Of a DNA stretch of 64,000 nucleotides, positions 43,998 through 52,206 are shown piece by piece. The translations under genes and the position numbers were made by a program. Each line of letters starts with the position of its first letter. Within the stretch, counting starts at the first letter, position 1. The stretch is from contig CAIXFN010000104.1 in the NCBI GenBank assembly GCA_903918755.1, forward strand, positions 21,186 to 85,185, in the 5' to 3' direction. The stretch is from an uncultured Pedosphaera sp. (GTDB taxonomy: Bacteria > Verrucomicrobiota > Verrucomicrobiia > Limisphaerales > Pedosphaeraceae). The notes beneath the pieces are model-generated. The model was given only the letters and a program-made list of their open reading frames with translations. It was not told the DNA's origin and ran no database searches.

Positions 43998-44465
43998 CTA
44001 CCTGGGAAAATCGGCACTTTTTGCAAGGCGGATTTCTTCCAGTAGCTCGCGCTCGTCCGCGCGATAGCCCTCGCTCCCATATTCCAAAATCCAGGGGCCG
44101 GGTTCCTGACCGAGCTCGTTTCCAGTGGTTTTACGAAGGCAATCGATAATGTCCCCACTGGCTCTCCTTGCCTCGGAACTTACCAGGGTCGTCAAACGAC
44201 TCCCATCCAATTTAACAGGAGTGAACTTGCGAAACGGCTTTTCCTGGAGTTGGAATAACACTGCCGAGGCATCCGCGGGAGAAGCTTCAAGGGCGCGATC
44301 GCGCATCCCCCTGATGAGTGAAACATATTCCTTGGCGTAATAAATTTCCCGTTTCATTTGCGCAACGTCCCGCGCCCCCTCAGATCGACCCTGGCGATAC
44401 CCGCAAGCCAAGGCGATTAGGAGGCCTAGTAGCAACGCGGGAATTATGAAATTCTTTTTCCACAT
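43998..44465 (-). CDS. Membrane-anchored hypothetical protein
   Basis: 155 residues from the ATG at 44465, chosen because it starts directly with MWKKNFIIPALLLGLLIALACG, a signal-anchor. The soluble part is charged and helical, with no recognised motif. Upstream lie the REP-like elements. Confidence 0.55.
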   Translation of the reverse strand: MWKKNFIIPALLLGLLIALACGYRQGRSEGARDVAQMKREIYYAKEYVSLIRGMRDRALEASPADASAVLFQLQEKPFRKFTPVKLDGSRLTTLVSSEARRASGDIIDCLRKTTGNELGQEPGPWILEYGSEGYRADERELLEEIRLAKSADFPR

Positions 44466-44690
44466 AACGACAAGCTGGGGCCTCAAGACATTTCAAAGAA
44501 GAATATCGAACCAACACGGGTCGTTCGCAAGTTTTTCGAGAGAATGAATGGCGGCGAACGGGAGGAAAGGTTTGATCGAAAGACGGGCCGGGGGAGATGT
44601 TAGTGGCCGTCTAGTGCCGGACCGGCGCGCGGATCGGTCGGGGGCTGGTTTTCGGTTTGGAGGCAGCTAATTGCGGGACGAATGGTTTGG

Positions 44691-44883
44691 TTCGCGCCTT
44701 TAGCGCTGGGGGGATTTGGGGGCATGGGTCCTGGGGCGGCGCGAGGGACGTTTTGCCCAAGGCTGGCTTGAGGCGCGCCTTTGGCGCTGGGGATTGGGGT
44801 TTGGGGACTCGGGCGCGGTGGGCGGGGTGAATGCGGGGATGTTTGCGGATGCGCCGGCCGCATAAATGCGGAACTCCGAACCT
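44691..44883 (-). repeat. REP-like composite element, copy B
   Basis: First part (44691-44792): a CGCCTTTAGCG hairpin, CCTGGGGC paired with a diverged GCCCAAGG, and GCGCCTTTGGCGC. After ~55 bp a 36-bp end block GATGCGCCGGCCGCATAAAT... (44848-44883) with a CCGCAT/ATGCGG hairpin. Copies C, D and E have the same two-part layout. Confidence 0.65.
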
Positions 44884-44960
44884 CGGAACGGCGCGGGAGG
44901 CGAAATGGGTCAATTGTCGTTTGGGCGGCGGTCGGGGAATGGGATTGGGGAGCGGGTTGG

Positions 44961-45146
44961 GTCGCGCTTTCAGCGCTTGGGGGATTTGGGGGCATGGGTC
45001 CTGGGGCGGCGCGAGGGACGCTTTGCCCCAGGCTGGATTGGGGCGCGCCTTTGGCGCTGGGGGATGGGGATAGGGGCGCGGTGGGCGGGGCGAGTGCGGG
45101 GGTGATTGCGGATGCGCCGGCCGCATAAATGCGGAACTCCGAACCT
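44961..45146 (-). repeat. REP-like composite element, copy C
   Basis: Same layout as copy B with intact arms CCTGGGGC and GCCCCAGG, the GGCGCGCCTTTGGCGC hairpin ending at 45062, and the end block at 45111-45146. It lies 80 bp before the 3' end of the large secreted protein gene. Confidence 0.65.
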
Positions 45147-45225
45147 GGCGGCGCGAGACGCCGGGTGGGGAATTGGGGGGCGATGGGTTTTTGGTGGACG
45201 GAAGTCATGGGGATGGACCGAGATA

Positions 45226-48200
45226 TTATGGCACCTGCCCTTTCAGGCGATAAAACGCCGCGCCCGGGGAATTGCCGCCCACGTCAAGGAAACGGTCCAA
45301 CACCTGAATCGCCCCGTTGGTGCCCACGGTGTTGGTGGCAATCGGCAGCCACATCCCCGCCAGATTTGTGGACCGCTGCAGCACATACGTCCGCCCGATT
45401 ACCCCAGACGCGGTCAGCGTCGGGGGATTCCCGTTGGCGAGGCTCAATTGACCAGCGTTGTCGACACCATTGCTCAGATACAAGTCGCCATTGTAAAGAC
45501 CCAACACCGCCGCACTGACGGCGCTGTTATTCACCGTAACCGCGGGCAGCGCGCCCGCCACCCAGCCGCCGGCAGCCTTGGCGATGAGTTTGTAAACTCC
45601 CGGCGCCAGGGGAGCTCCCGTCACGTTGACCGTGAAGGTGGTCGCGGACGACAGCGTCAGGCCGCCATTGCTGATGGTAAAGGCGGGGGTCACGCCGTCA
45701 TAGACCAGCAACAGTTTGCCGGCGCTGGCGTTGTTCGTGCCGTTGAGCAGCGCGCCGGGCGCGCTGTTGCCCAGGGTCTGGCCGGCTCCCAACGTGAAGG
45801 GATGGCTCAAGCCGGAGACGTTGAAGCTGGCATTACCTGCCACCAAAATGTTCGCGGTGTTGCTGAAGGATCCGCTACCGCTCAACGCCAGCGCACCCGC
45901 GCTGATGACGGTGTTGCCGGTGTAGGTGTTGGTGCCGCTCAAGGTCAGGGTGCCGGCGCCAGATTTGTTCAAACCGCCATCCGTGGGGAGGTCGCCGCCG
46001 AGGGCCGAATGTTGCAACGGCTGGGCAATGGTCACATTGAATCCGGCGGTGTCAATTTTTGCGCCGTTATTCCGGAGGTTGGCCCGTGTCAAACCCTGCA
46101 CAAAATTAACGGCGCTGGCCGCGGGTTGGAGCGTGCCGCCGTTGAAATTGAAAAGACTGGCGCCCGCGCTCATGGAGGCGGTGATCCGCGGCACGGTCAA
46201 AATGCCCCCATTGAGATTGTAAGTGTTGGCGCTGGCGGTGCCGGCGTAGTCCAAATCCAGATTGCCGGCGCCCCCAACGGTGCGGCCGGCGTCGCGGTAA
46301 AACGTCACGGCCCCGCCGAGTTGATTCACAACGTTGGAACCCGTGTTATTATTGCCCAGGGACATTTTGAGCGAGGTGCCGTTTTCCAGATTCAGGCTGC
46401 CGCTAATGATGTCCAACTCACCGGCGCCGCTGTCCCAGTAGCCAACCATGAGCCATTTGGCGGTCGTAGGGCCGAGGATGAAATTGCCGCCGTTGAGGAC
46501 AAGCTTGCCCCGACCCTGACCGGCGAACTGGATGATGGCGTCGTTTGTGGAGATCAACGTGCCGCCGCCGTTCAAAGTGACCGCACCCGAAATGGAATTG
46601 TCGGAATAATTTCCCCGCGCCACGGTCAGGGAACCCACGGAGAGAGTCGCGTTAGCCACGGTGACCGCGCCAGTGGCAATGTATTGCGCACCGTTCTGGT
46701 CCGAACCGCCCACGCGAAGTTCGCCGCCGGCCGCCAGACCGCCGGAGCTCAGGGTGAGATTGCCGGCGCCGGTGAGATAGCCAATCGTGGAAGTGGCGCC
46801 GCCAAACGTGGTGGCGCCACCGGAGAGGTTCAACGTGCCGGCGCTAACCGTCAGACCACCGCCCAAATTGTTCGTGCCGCTCAAGAACAATTCGCCGCCG
46901 CCGGTTTTGGCGAGACCATAACCGCCGGCGAGCGGCACGGAAATGGTCGCGGTGTTTTGATTCACGGCTATCACCGGCGTGGCACCGCCACCGGCATCGA
47001 GGGTCAGCGGGTTGGCGCCCGATAAAACCCAGTTTTGGGAACCGCTGGTGTCCCCGAACCGCAATCCGCCGATGGTGCGGGGGCTGGCGAGGGTCACCGT
47101 CTGATTGGCGGCGATATTGAGCGCGCTGAAATCCGCGATGCGGCTGGGGCCGTTGGGAACGGTGCCGCCACGCCAATTATTGGCCGCACCCCAATCACCA
47201 CCGACGGGGTTGCTCCACACCCCGCTGATAAAGTTGGGATTGGGCGCGCCTTGGTAAATCCCGGCAATTTGCGCGGCCGTCAGCGCGTAATCCGTGATTT
47301 CCACCTCGTCGAGTTTGCCATTGAACAACGGATCGGCGGCGAACTGGCTTTTGCCGAGAAAATTCCGGGTGGGGCGGAAAGCCGCGGGCGTGATCGTGAC
47401 GGCGGCGGCGGCGGCCAGCGCGCCATTGACATAGAGGATGGCAGTGGTGCCATCGAGCGTGACCGCCACGTGCTGCCAGGAGCCGGCGGCCAGGGCGCCC
47501 GCGCGCTCCACGAGGTGTTCGCCGCTGCCATTGTTGACGGCAAAGCGCACGGCGCCGCCGGTATTGGGCGTGAGAAACAGGTATTGGCTTGGCGCGCCGC
47601 CCGGCGTCGTGCTCACGCAGCCGAAATCAAAGATGCGCTGCCAGTTGGCGCCGCCGTTCCAATAAACCCACGCGGCGAACGTAAAGCCGCTGCCCCGGGC
47701 GATGTTGACGGGCAGTTGAACGTAGCTCTGCGCGCCATCCAGGACCAGGGATTGGACCTGACTGACGTGGCCGGTGGAAAAGGCCGGCGCGCCGATGCCC
47801 ATGGCATTGTTGTAATAGCCGGAGGTGTCCCAAAGATTGGTGGCGAACAAATACTCCGCGATGCCGCGGGTGGCGTTGTCCGGCATAGCCTGCGCATAGG
47901 AAAGGTTGGAGACGAGATTGGAATACGTCACGCCTGCAGGCGTGACGACACCACTGCTGTTCACCAGTGAACGGCCATCTTCGACCCAGTTGTAAAGCGC
48001 ATAGCGCTCGACAAACGGCGTGCTTTCAAGCATCTGCGTCATGGCGGCGATGGCCGCCTGTTGCTGCGCGTAAGTCGGCACCGGATACGGGTTGTTGTCC
48101 GTCCAGTTGGCGCCGTTATTCCATTCCGTGAGCCAGATGGGCTTGTGCGTTTGGTTCCAGATGCTCAACAGGAAATCATACAATTGCGAGGCGCAAGCCG

Positions 48201-50142
48201 AAGGATTGGATGGATCGGCCGCCCGATAATAATGCTGCGCCACGAAGTCCACCCGCAGGCCGGCCGCAGCGGCCTCATTGGCGGGCAGTGCGGAGAGGCC
48301 GCTGATAAAGGGCACGAGCCAACTGGAAACCCCGCCATCCGTGCATGCGGGCGAACCTATCCGCTGACCGGTGGCCAGCAGATCCGGCCAGGACCAGAAG
48401 GCATCGGCCACCGCCACGTTGGCCTGACTGGAACTGTCCGGCTCATTGTAGCCAAGCAGGGTGTTGATACCTGGCGATTGCCAGCCCTGGCCCAACCCCG
48501 GCCACCACCGCGTCTGGCGAATGGCGACGTATTCCAGATCAGAGGAGGAATTCTGGTCAATATTCCAGTCATACCACCAACCCACATTCAGCGAGGAGGT
48601 CGGCGGATTTCCCGCAATGCCCTTCTTGCTCGTCCAACGCCAAGGGGTGACGTAAATGAACCGCACTTGCTGGCTCAAAGTGGCTGGCAACACGCCGACT
48701 TCCAAATCGCCGTCCTGCGCGATGTAACATTGGCTGTAATTGGCGCCATTCGCCGACTGCGCCAACACGGCCTGGTAACCCCGCTTTAATTGGAAGGAAC
48801 TGAGGTTCGTGTAGGCCGCGCCGGTATAGTAGGTCCACTGACCATAAGCCGTCGCGGCGCCGTTAAATTCCGCGCCGGAATAAGCGGTCAAGGGCTGGAA
48901 GTTCGCCGATTGGGGAATGACGACCGCGCCGTTCTGCCCGTATTGAACCACGCGACAATTGGCGCCCGTCACGGCGCTGGCGCCATTGACCCGGAGCTGG
49001 CCCAGATACGTGGAGGCGACTACGGACGGCTTCACGTTCGGCAAGAACAACCAGGCATCCACCGAGTTCAAACTGATCACGCAATTGGCCAGGGGGGCGG
49101 CGGCGTTCGTCACCCAAAGTTCGCAGCGATTGCTGAGGGTGACATTGACACCCGACAACAACCCGAACTTTTGGACACCGTTGGTGAGGGACAAGACGTT
49201 CGGCAGAACGGTCACGGTATTGCTGAGACTGGCGGAAGATCCGTGGGCATCGGTGACGACCACGTAATAACGGCCGGCGTCAGTGATCGCGGTGTTCGTC
49301 AGGACCAATTCCGAGTCATAAATGTTGGTGGAGGTAATGGCGGCATTCCGTTTGACCGCGGGGTCAATCCGAACGCCGTCCTTGAACCATTGAAAGGCGG
49401 GCGCGGAATCCGTGGCGGCGACGACGGCGAAGGCGAGGGAATTGCCGGCATAAACCGTGGCGGAAGGCGCAACGGCGGGCTGGTTCACCAGCAGTGGGCC
49501 GTTGGCCAGGGTCAGGGTCAATTGCAGATAGGGAGCGCTACCGCCGTCCTGGCTGCCCCAGGTTCCCCAGGCGGTGTCGAGCATGAGATTCAGCGGGTTG
49601 GTGGAGGTGAGCGCCGTGGCGGCCAAGCCAAAGAGATTTGTAATGGCAGACACCCAGCCGTTGGGGTTCCCGCCGCTGCTGGCAGCATCCCAAACCAGAT
49701 CCGCGCCGCCACCGCCGCCGGCCTCCCCACAATAAACAAAACGCTGACCGCCGGCAGGAGCACCCGAACCCGGATTGGCCCAGGTCGCCGCGGCATTGAA
49801 GTTGGTCGTGGAATCGAGGCGCCAGCTCTGGTAGTTGCCCCAATCCGCGTGCACACCAAAGCGCACATCGGACAGCGTGAAATTGTTCGGAACGGTCCGG
49901 GGCAGCGCGAATTGGAAAAGCGTCCGGCTGTCAACGCCGTTGGCGTCAATGCCCCATTGCATCCAATTGTTCACCTGATTGACTGCGCTGTTATTGGAAT
50001 TGATCCAAACGCTCAGGGTGCCGGAATTGGGAAAGATCGCGCCATTGACGCTGACCTGCCCGGTCGAATAGGTCAACTGCACCGCGGAGACGGAAACCGC
50101 GGCCAGCAAAATGACCGCGAGCAATAACGAAATGAGTTTCAT
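45226..50142 (-). CDS. Large secreted protein: GH128-like domain, LamG domain and autotransporter-type strand repeats
   Basis: 1638 residues from the ATG at 50142, chosen because it opens a signal peptide (MKLISLLLAVILLAAVSVSA). In order: an N-terminal beta domain; an Ig-like domain (about 215-310; FQWFKDGV, DAGRYYVVVTD); a glycosyl-hydrolase core of the Asl1/GH128 type with likely acid/base E567 (LLGYNEPDSS) and nucleophile E673 (IWLTEWNNGANW); a LamG/concanavalin domain (about 780-965); and repeated autotransporter-associated strands (about 1040-1480; NLSGGATTFGG, LTLSGTNTYTGNT). No autotransporter barrel or PEP-CTERM tail ends it. GH128 enzymes cleave beta-1,3-glucans. REP-like elements lie at both ends of the gene. 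Confidence 0.85.
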   Translation of the reverse strand: MKLISLLLAVILLAAVSVSAVQLTYSTGQVSVNGAIFPNSGTLSVWINSNNSAVNQVNNWMQWGIDANGVDSRTLFQFALPRTVPNNFTLSDVRFGVHADWGNYQSWRLDSTTNFNAAATWANPGSGAPAGGQRFVYCGEAGGGGGADLVWDAASSGGNPNGWVSAITNLFGLAATALTSTNPLNLMLDTAWGTWGSQDGGSAPYLQLTLTLANGPLLVNQPAVAPSATVYAGNSLAFAVVAATDSAPAFQWFKDGVRIDPAVKRNAAITSTNIYDSELVLTNTAITDAGRYYVVVTDAHGSSASLSNTVTVLPNVLSLTNGVQKFGLLSGVNVTLSNRCELWVTNAAAPLANCVISLNSVDAWLFLPNVKPSVVASTYLGQLRVNGASAVTGANCRVVQYGQNGAVVIPQSANFQPLTAYSGAEFNGAATAYGQWTYYTGAAYTNLSSFQLKRGYQAVLAQSANGANYSQCYIAQDGDLEVGVLPATLSQQVRFIYVTPWRWTSKKGIAGNPPTSSLNVGWWYDWNIDQNSSSDLEYVAIRQTRWWPGLGQGWQSPGINTLLGYNEPDSSSQANVAVADAFWSWPDLLATGQRIGSPACTDGGVSSWLVPFISGLSALPANEAAAAGLRVDFVAQHYYRAADPSNPSACASQLYDFLLSIWNQTHKPIWLTEWNNGANWTDNNPYPVPTYAQQQAAIAAMTQMLESTPFVERYALYNWVEDGRSLVNSSGVVTPAGVTYSNLVSNLSYAQAMPDNATRGIAEYLFATNLWDTSGYYNNAMGIGAPAFSTGHVSQVQSLVLDGAQSYVQLPVNIARGSGFTFAAWVYWNGGANWQRIFDFGCVSTTPGGAPSQYLFLTPNTGGAVRFAVNNGSGEHLVERAGALAAGSWQHVAVTLDGTTAILYVNGALAAAAAVTITPAAFRPTRNFLGKSQFAADPLFNGKLDEVEITDYALTAAQIAGIYQGAPNPNFISGVWSNPVGGDWGAANNWRGGTVPNGPSRIADFSALNIAANQTVTLASPRTIGGLRFGDTSGSQNWVLSGANPLTLDAGGGATPVIAVNQNTATISVPLAGGYGLAKTGGGELFLSGTNNLGGGLTVSAGTLNLSGGATTFGGATSTIGYLTGAGNLTLSSGGLAAGGELRVGGSDQNGAQYIATGAVTVANATLSVGSLTVARGNYSDNSISGAVTLNGGGTLISTNDAIIQFAGQGRGKLVLNGGNFILGPTTAKWLMVGYWDSGAGELDIISGSLNLENGTSLKMSLGNNNTGSNVVNQLGGAVTFYRDAGRTVGGAGNLDLDYAGTASANTYNLNGGILTVPRITASMSAGASLFNFNGGTLQPAASAVNFVQGLTRANLRNNGAKIDTAGFNVTIAQPLQHSALGGDLPTDGGLNKSGAGTLTLSGTNTYTGNTVISAGALALSGSGSFSNTANILVAGNASFNVSGLSHPFTLGAGQTLGNSAPGALLNGTNNASAGKLLLVYDGVTPAFTISNGGLTLSSATTFTVNVTGAPLAPGVYKLIAKAAGGWVAGALPAVTVNNSAVSAAVLGLYNGDLYLSNGVDNAGQLSLANGNPPTLTASGVIGRTYVLQRSTNLAGMWLPIATNTVGTNGAIQVLDRFLDVGGNSPGAAFYRLKGQVP

Positions 50143-50682
50143 GCTATTGCTGATTGGTTCAATGGTTGCGGGCGGGGTTGCCGACGTGGCTTGTGAACCA
50201 CGAGTGGAGTGGAATCTCCGCTTTGGGATTTTAGGGTCGGCAGCATTATTGATGAGCCAATATCCAATGACGCGGGGGGAGTCGCAAGTTTTTCCGGGGA
50301 GGGTGAATGGGGGGACGTAGCAAAAAAAAGGTAAGGTGCAATGGAGAGGCAGGGGGGAGGATGGGGGGGCGAGCACGGTGGGCGAGGCGGGCGCGGGGAA
50401 TCGGGTTGGCGAGCGGGTTGGGTCGCGCTTTCAGCGCTTGGGGGATTTTTAGAGGATGTGTCCTGGGGCGGCGCGCGGGACGCTTTGCCCCAGGCTGGTT
50501 TGCGGCGCGCCTTTGGCGCTGGGGGCGTGGTGGGCGAGGCGGGCGCGGGGATGTTTGCGGATGCGCCGACCGCATAAATGCGGAACTCCGAACCTGGGCT
50601 TGGGCCTCGTAGTGAACTTGGCGATTCGAGCGCGGGGAGGAGCTTGACACAACCACCTTCGGCGAGGAGGAAACGGGTGAGG
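50143..50682. other. Intergenic region with REP-like element copy D
   Basis: About 540 bp between the large secreted protein gene and the end of the encapsulin operon. It holds composite element D (50422-50595). The stretch 50150-50290 is the promoter side of the secreted protein gene, but I see no clear promoter boxes. Confidence 0.55.
50422..50595 (-). repeat. REP-like composite element, copy D
   Basis: GCGCTTTCAGCGC hairpin, CCTGGGGC/GCCCCAGG arms, GGCGCGCCTTTGGCGC, and the end block at 50560-50595. It lies just beyond the 3' end of the encapsulin operon. Confidence 0.65.
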
Positions 50683-51675
50683 TTAGATGGCGTAGTCGGG
50701 GGTGGCGGCGGGAGTACGGATGGATTTGTCGCGGATGACGAGTTGTTTTTCTTCGTAGACCACGAGGGAATGAGGGGGAACGCTGTGCATGAGGAAGACG
50801 TTGGCGCCGATGGTAGAGTGAGCACCAATAGTGGTCTGGCCACCGAGGATGGTGGAATTGGGGTAGATGGTGACGTGGTCGCCGACATCGGGATGGCGCT
50901 TCCCTCCTTTCACGACGTGGCCGTCCCCGTCCTTCACAAAGCTGCGCGCGCCCAGGGTGACGCCGTGATAGATTTTGACGTGGTTGCCCAGGTTGCAGGT
51001 TTCGCCGATGACGACGCCGGTGCCGTGGTCGATGAAGAAATGGGTGCCGATGCTGGCGCCGGGGTGGATGTCAATGCCGGTGCGCCCATGGGCCCATTCG
51101 GTCATCATGCGCGGCACCAGCGGGGCGCCGTAGTGATAGAGCCGATGGGCCAGGCGCTGGATGGCGAGGGCCTCGAGGAAGGGATAGGACAAGATGATCT
51201 CCTCGCGATGGAGGGTGGCGGGATCGCCCTGATAAGCGGCCTCAATATCGGTGCGGAGCAATTCGCGCACTTCGGGCAGGACCTGGCAGAGTTTCCGAAT
51301 GATGGGCGGGGTGCGTCCGGTGGGTTTGTGCGGGTTGCCGATGCGAACGCTTTTGCGCACCTGGTCGGAGAGGCGCGCGATGACGTCCGTGAGACGGTTG
51401 GCGGTCAATTCTTCGAGCGAACCGGCGTGCACCGCGGCATCGTCGTGGAAACCGGGAAAGAGAATTTGGAGAAGTTCGCGGCAAATCTGACCGACGGCGC
51501 GCTTGGACGGCATGTTGTGCGCGTCGCGATTGTTCAAACCGCCAACCCGGGCGTAGGAACGCAGCAATTCGGGAACGGTGTCGCCGACGAGTTCGGCCAT
51601 CCAGACGGCGTCCCGGCGCGCTTCACGCGGGGAAACCGTTTCCGGGGCGGCGTCGGAAAGGGGTAGAGGCTTCAA
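50683..51675 (-). CDS. cysE: Serine O-acetyltransferase
   Basis: 330 residues if started at the TTG at 51675, which overlaps the stop of the upstream rhodanese as TTGA; the first in-frame ATG (51600) would cost 25 residues. A helical N-terminal domain precedes the SAT hexapeptide domain: RTGIDIHPGASIGTHFFIDHG, VVIGETCNLGNHVKIYHGVTLG as separate blocks, RHPDVGDHVTIYPNSTILGG. It makes O-acetylserine from serine and acetyl-CoA, the substrate of the cysteine synthase encoded at the head of the operon. Cytoplasmic. Last gene of the encapsulin operon. Confidence 0.9.
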   Translation of the reverse strand: MKPLPLSDAAPETVSPREARRDAVWMAELVGDTVPELLRSYARVGGLNNRDAHNMPSKRAVGQICRELLQILFPGFHDDAAVHAGSLEELTANRLTDVIARLSDQVRKSVRIGNPHKPTGRTPPIIRKLCQVLPEVRELLRTDIEAAYQGDPATLHREEIILSYPFLEALAIQRLAHRLYHYGAPLVPRMMTEWAHGRTGIDIHPGASIGTHFFIDHGTGVVIGETCNLGNHVKIYHGVTLGARSFVKDGDGHVVKGGKRHPDVGDHVTIYPNSTILGGQTTIGAHSTIGANVFLMHSVPPHSLVVYEEKQLVIRDKSIRTPAATPDYAI

Positions 51676-52202
51676 ATCCGTTTGTTCCAGGGCATTCTCG
51701 CCAAAAGCAGGCCCATGCCGCAAAAATCGCTGATGCCGGCGAAGACCAGGCCGGCGCCGACGAACGCCGCCAGCCCAAAGAAGCCGCGGTGGACGAACCA
51801 GCCCAACGCTACTCCCGTAAACACAAGAGCACCCGCCACAATCCGCACCTGGCGTTCGAGGCTGATCACGCGGGCGGATCCGCGCGCAACGGGAAGACCG
51901 GCGGCGATCCACGCGAGCAACCCGCCTTCGAGAACAAAAATTTGCGTGTAGCCGGCGGCGGCCAATTTTCCAGCGGCCCGCGTGGCGCGCTGGCCACTAC
52001 GGCAGAGCAGGTAAACCGGTTGATCGGGGCGGGACCGCGCGTCCTCCGCCAGTTGCGCGGGGTCGAGTTCATCGAGGGGAAGGTTCCGCGAACCGGCCAA
52101 AGAGACCTCGGCAAATTCCACCGGGGTGCGGACGTCGAGCACGGCGGGCGCCGATTCAGCGGCGAGGCGTTTTTGCAAATCCAAAGGCCGGAGGGTAGTC
52201 AT
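51672..52202 (-). CDS. Rhodanese with C-terminal membrane domain (YgaP-like)
   Basis: 176 residues from the ATG at 52202. The rhodanese domain (about 1-105: VLDVRTPVEFAEVSLAGSRNLP, active cysteine in YLLCRSGQRA, LEGGLLAW) is followed by a DUF2892-like part with two hydrophobic helices (VRIVAGALVFTGVALGWFV, LAAFVGAGLVFAGISDFCG). This is the YgaP layout, an inner-membrane sulfurtransferase. It lies 4 bp after the cysteine desulfurase and overlaps the SAT start. It could move sulfane sulfur from the compartment to the membrane. Confidence 0.9.
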   Translation of the reverse strand: MTTLRPLDLQKRLAAESAPAVLDVRTPVEFAEVSLAGSRNLPLDELDPAQLAEDARSRPDQPVYLLCRSGQRATRAAGKLAAAGYTQIFVLEGGLLAWIAAGLPVARGSARVISLERQVRIVAGALVFTGVALGWFVHRGFFGLAAFVGAGLVFAGISDFCGMGLLLARMPWNKRI

Positions 52203-52206
52203 GAGT

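Larger units (their letters stand above)
44466..45225. other. Intergenic region with two composite REP-like elements
   Basis: No credible gene; long G-rich reading frames here are by-products of the repeats. Two copies of the REP-like composite (44691-44883 and 44961-45146) occupy about half of it. The rest (44466-44690) shows nothing I can support. Confidence 0.6.

Noticed and set aside
44600..45208. Pro-rich minus-strand protein of ~200 codons
   Set aside because: It is produced by two REP-like repeats read through, with the same peptide segments recurring at 50.4 and 56.8 kb.
45106..50127. Long plus-strand frames of 639 and 445 codons across the large secreted protein gene
   Set aside because: They are antisense to a gene with clear signal peptide, catalytic and repeat domains; their composition is shadow-like.
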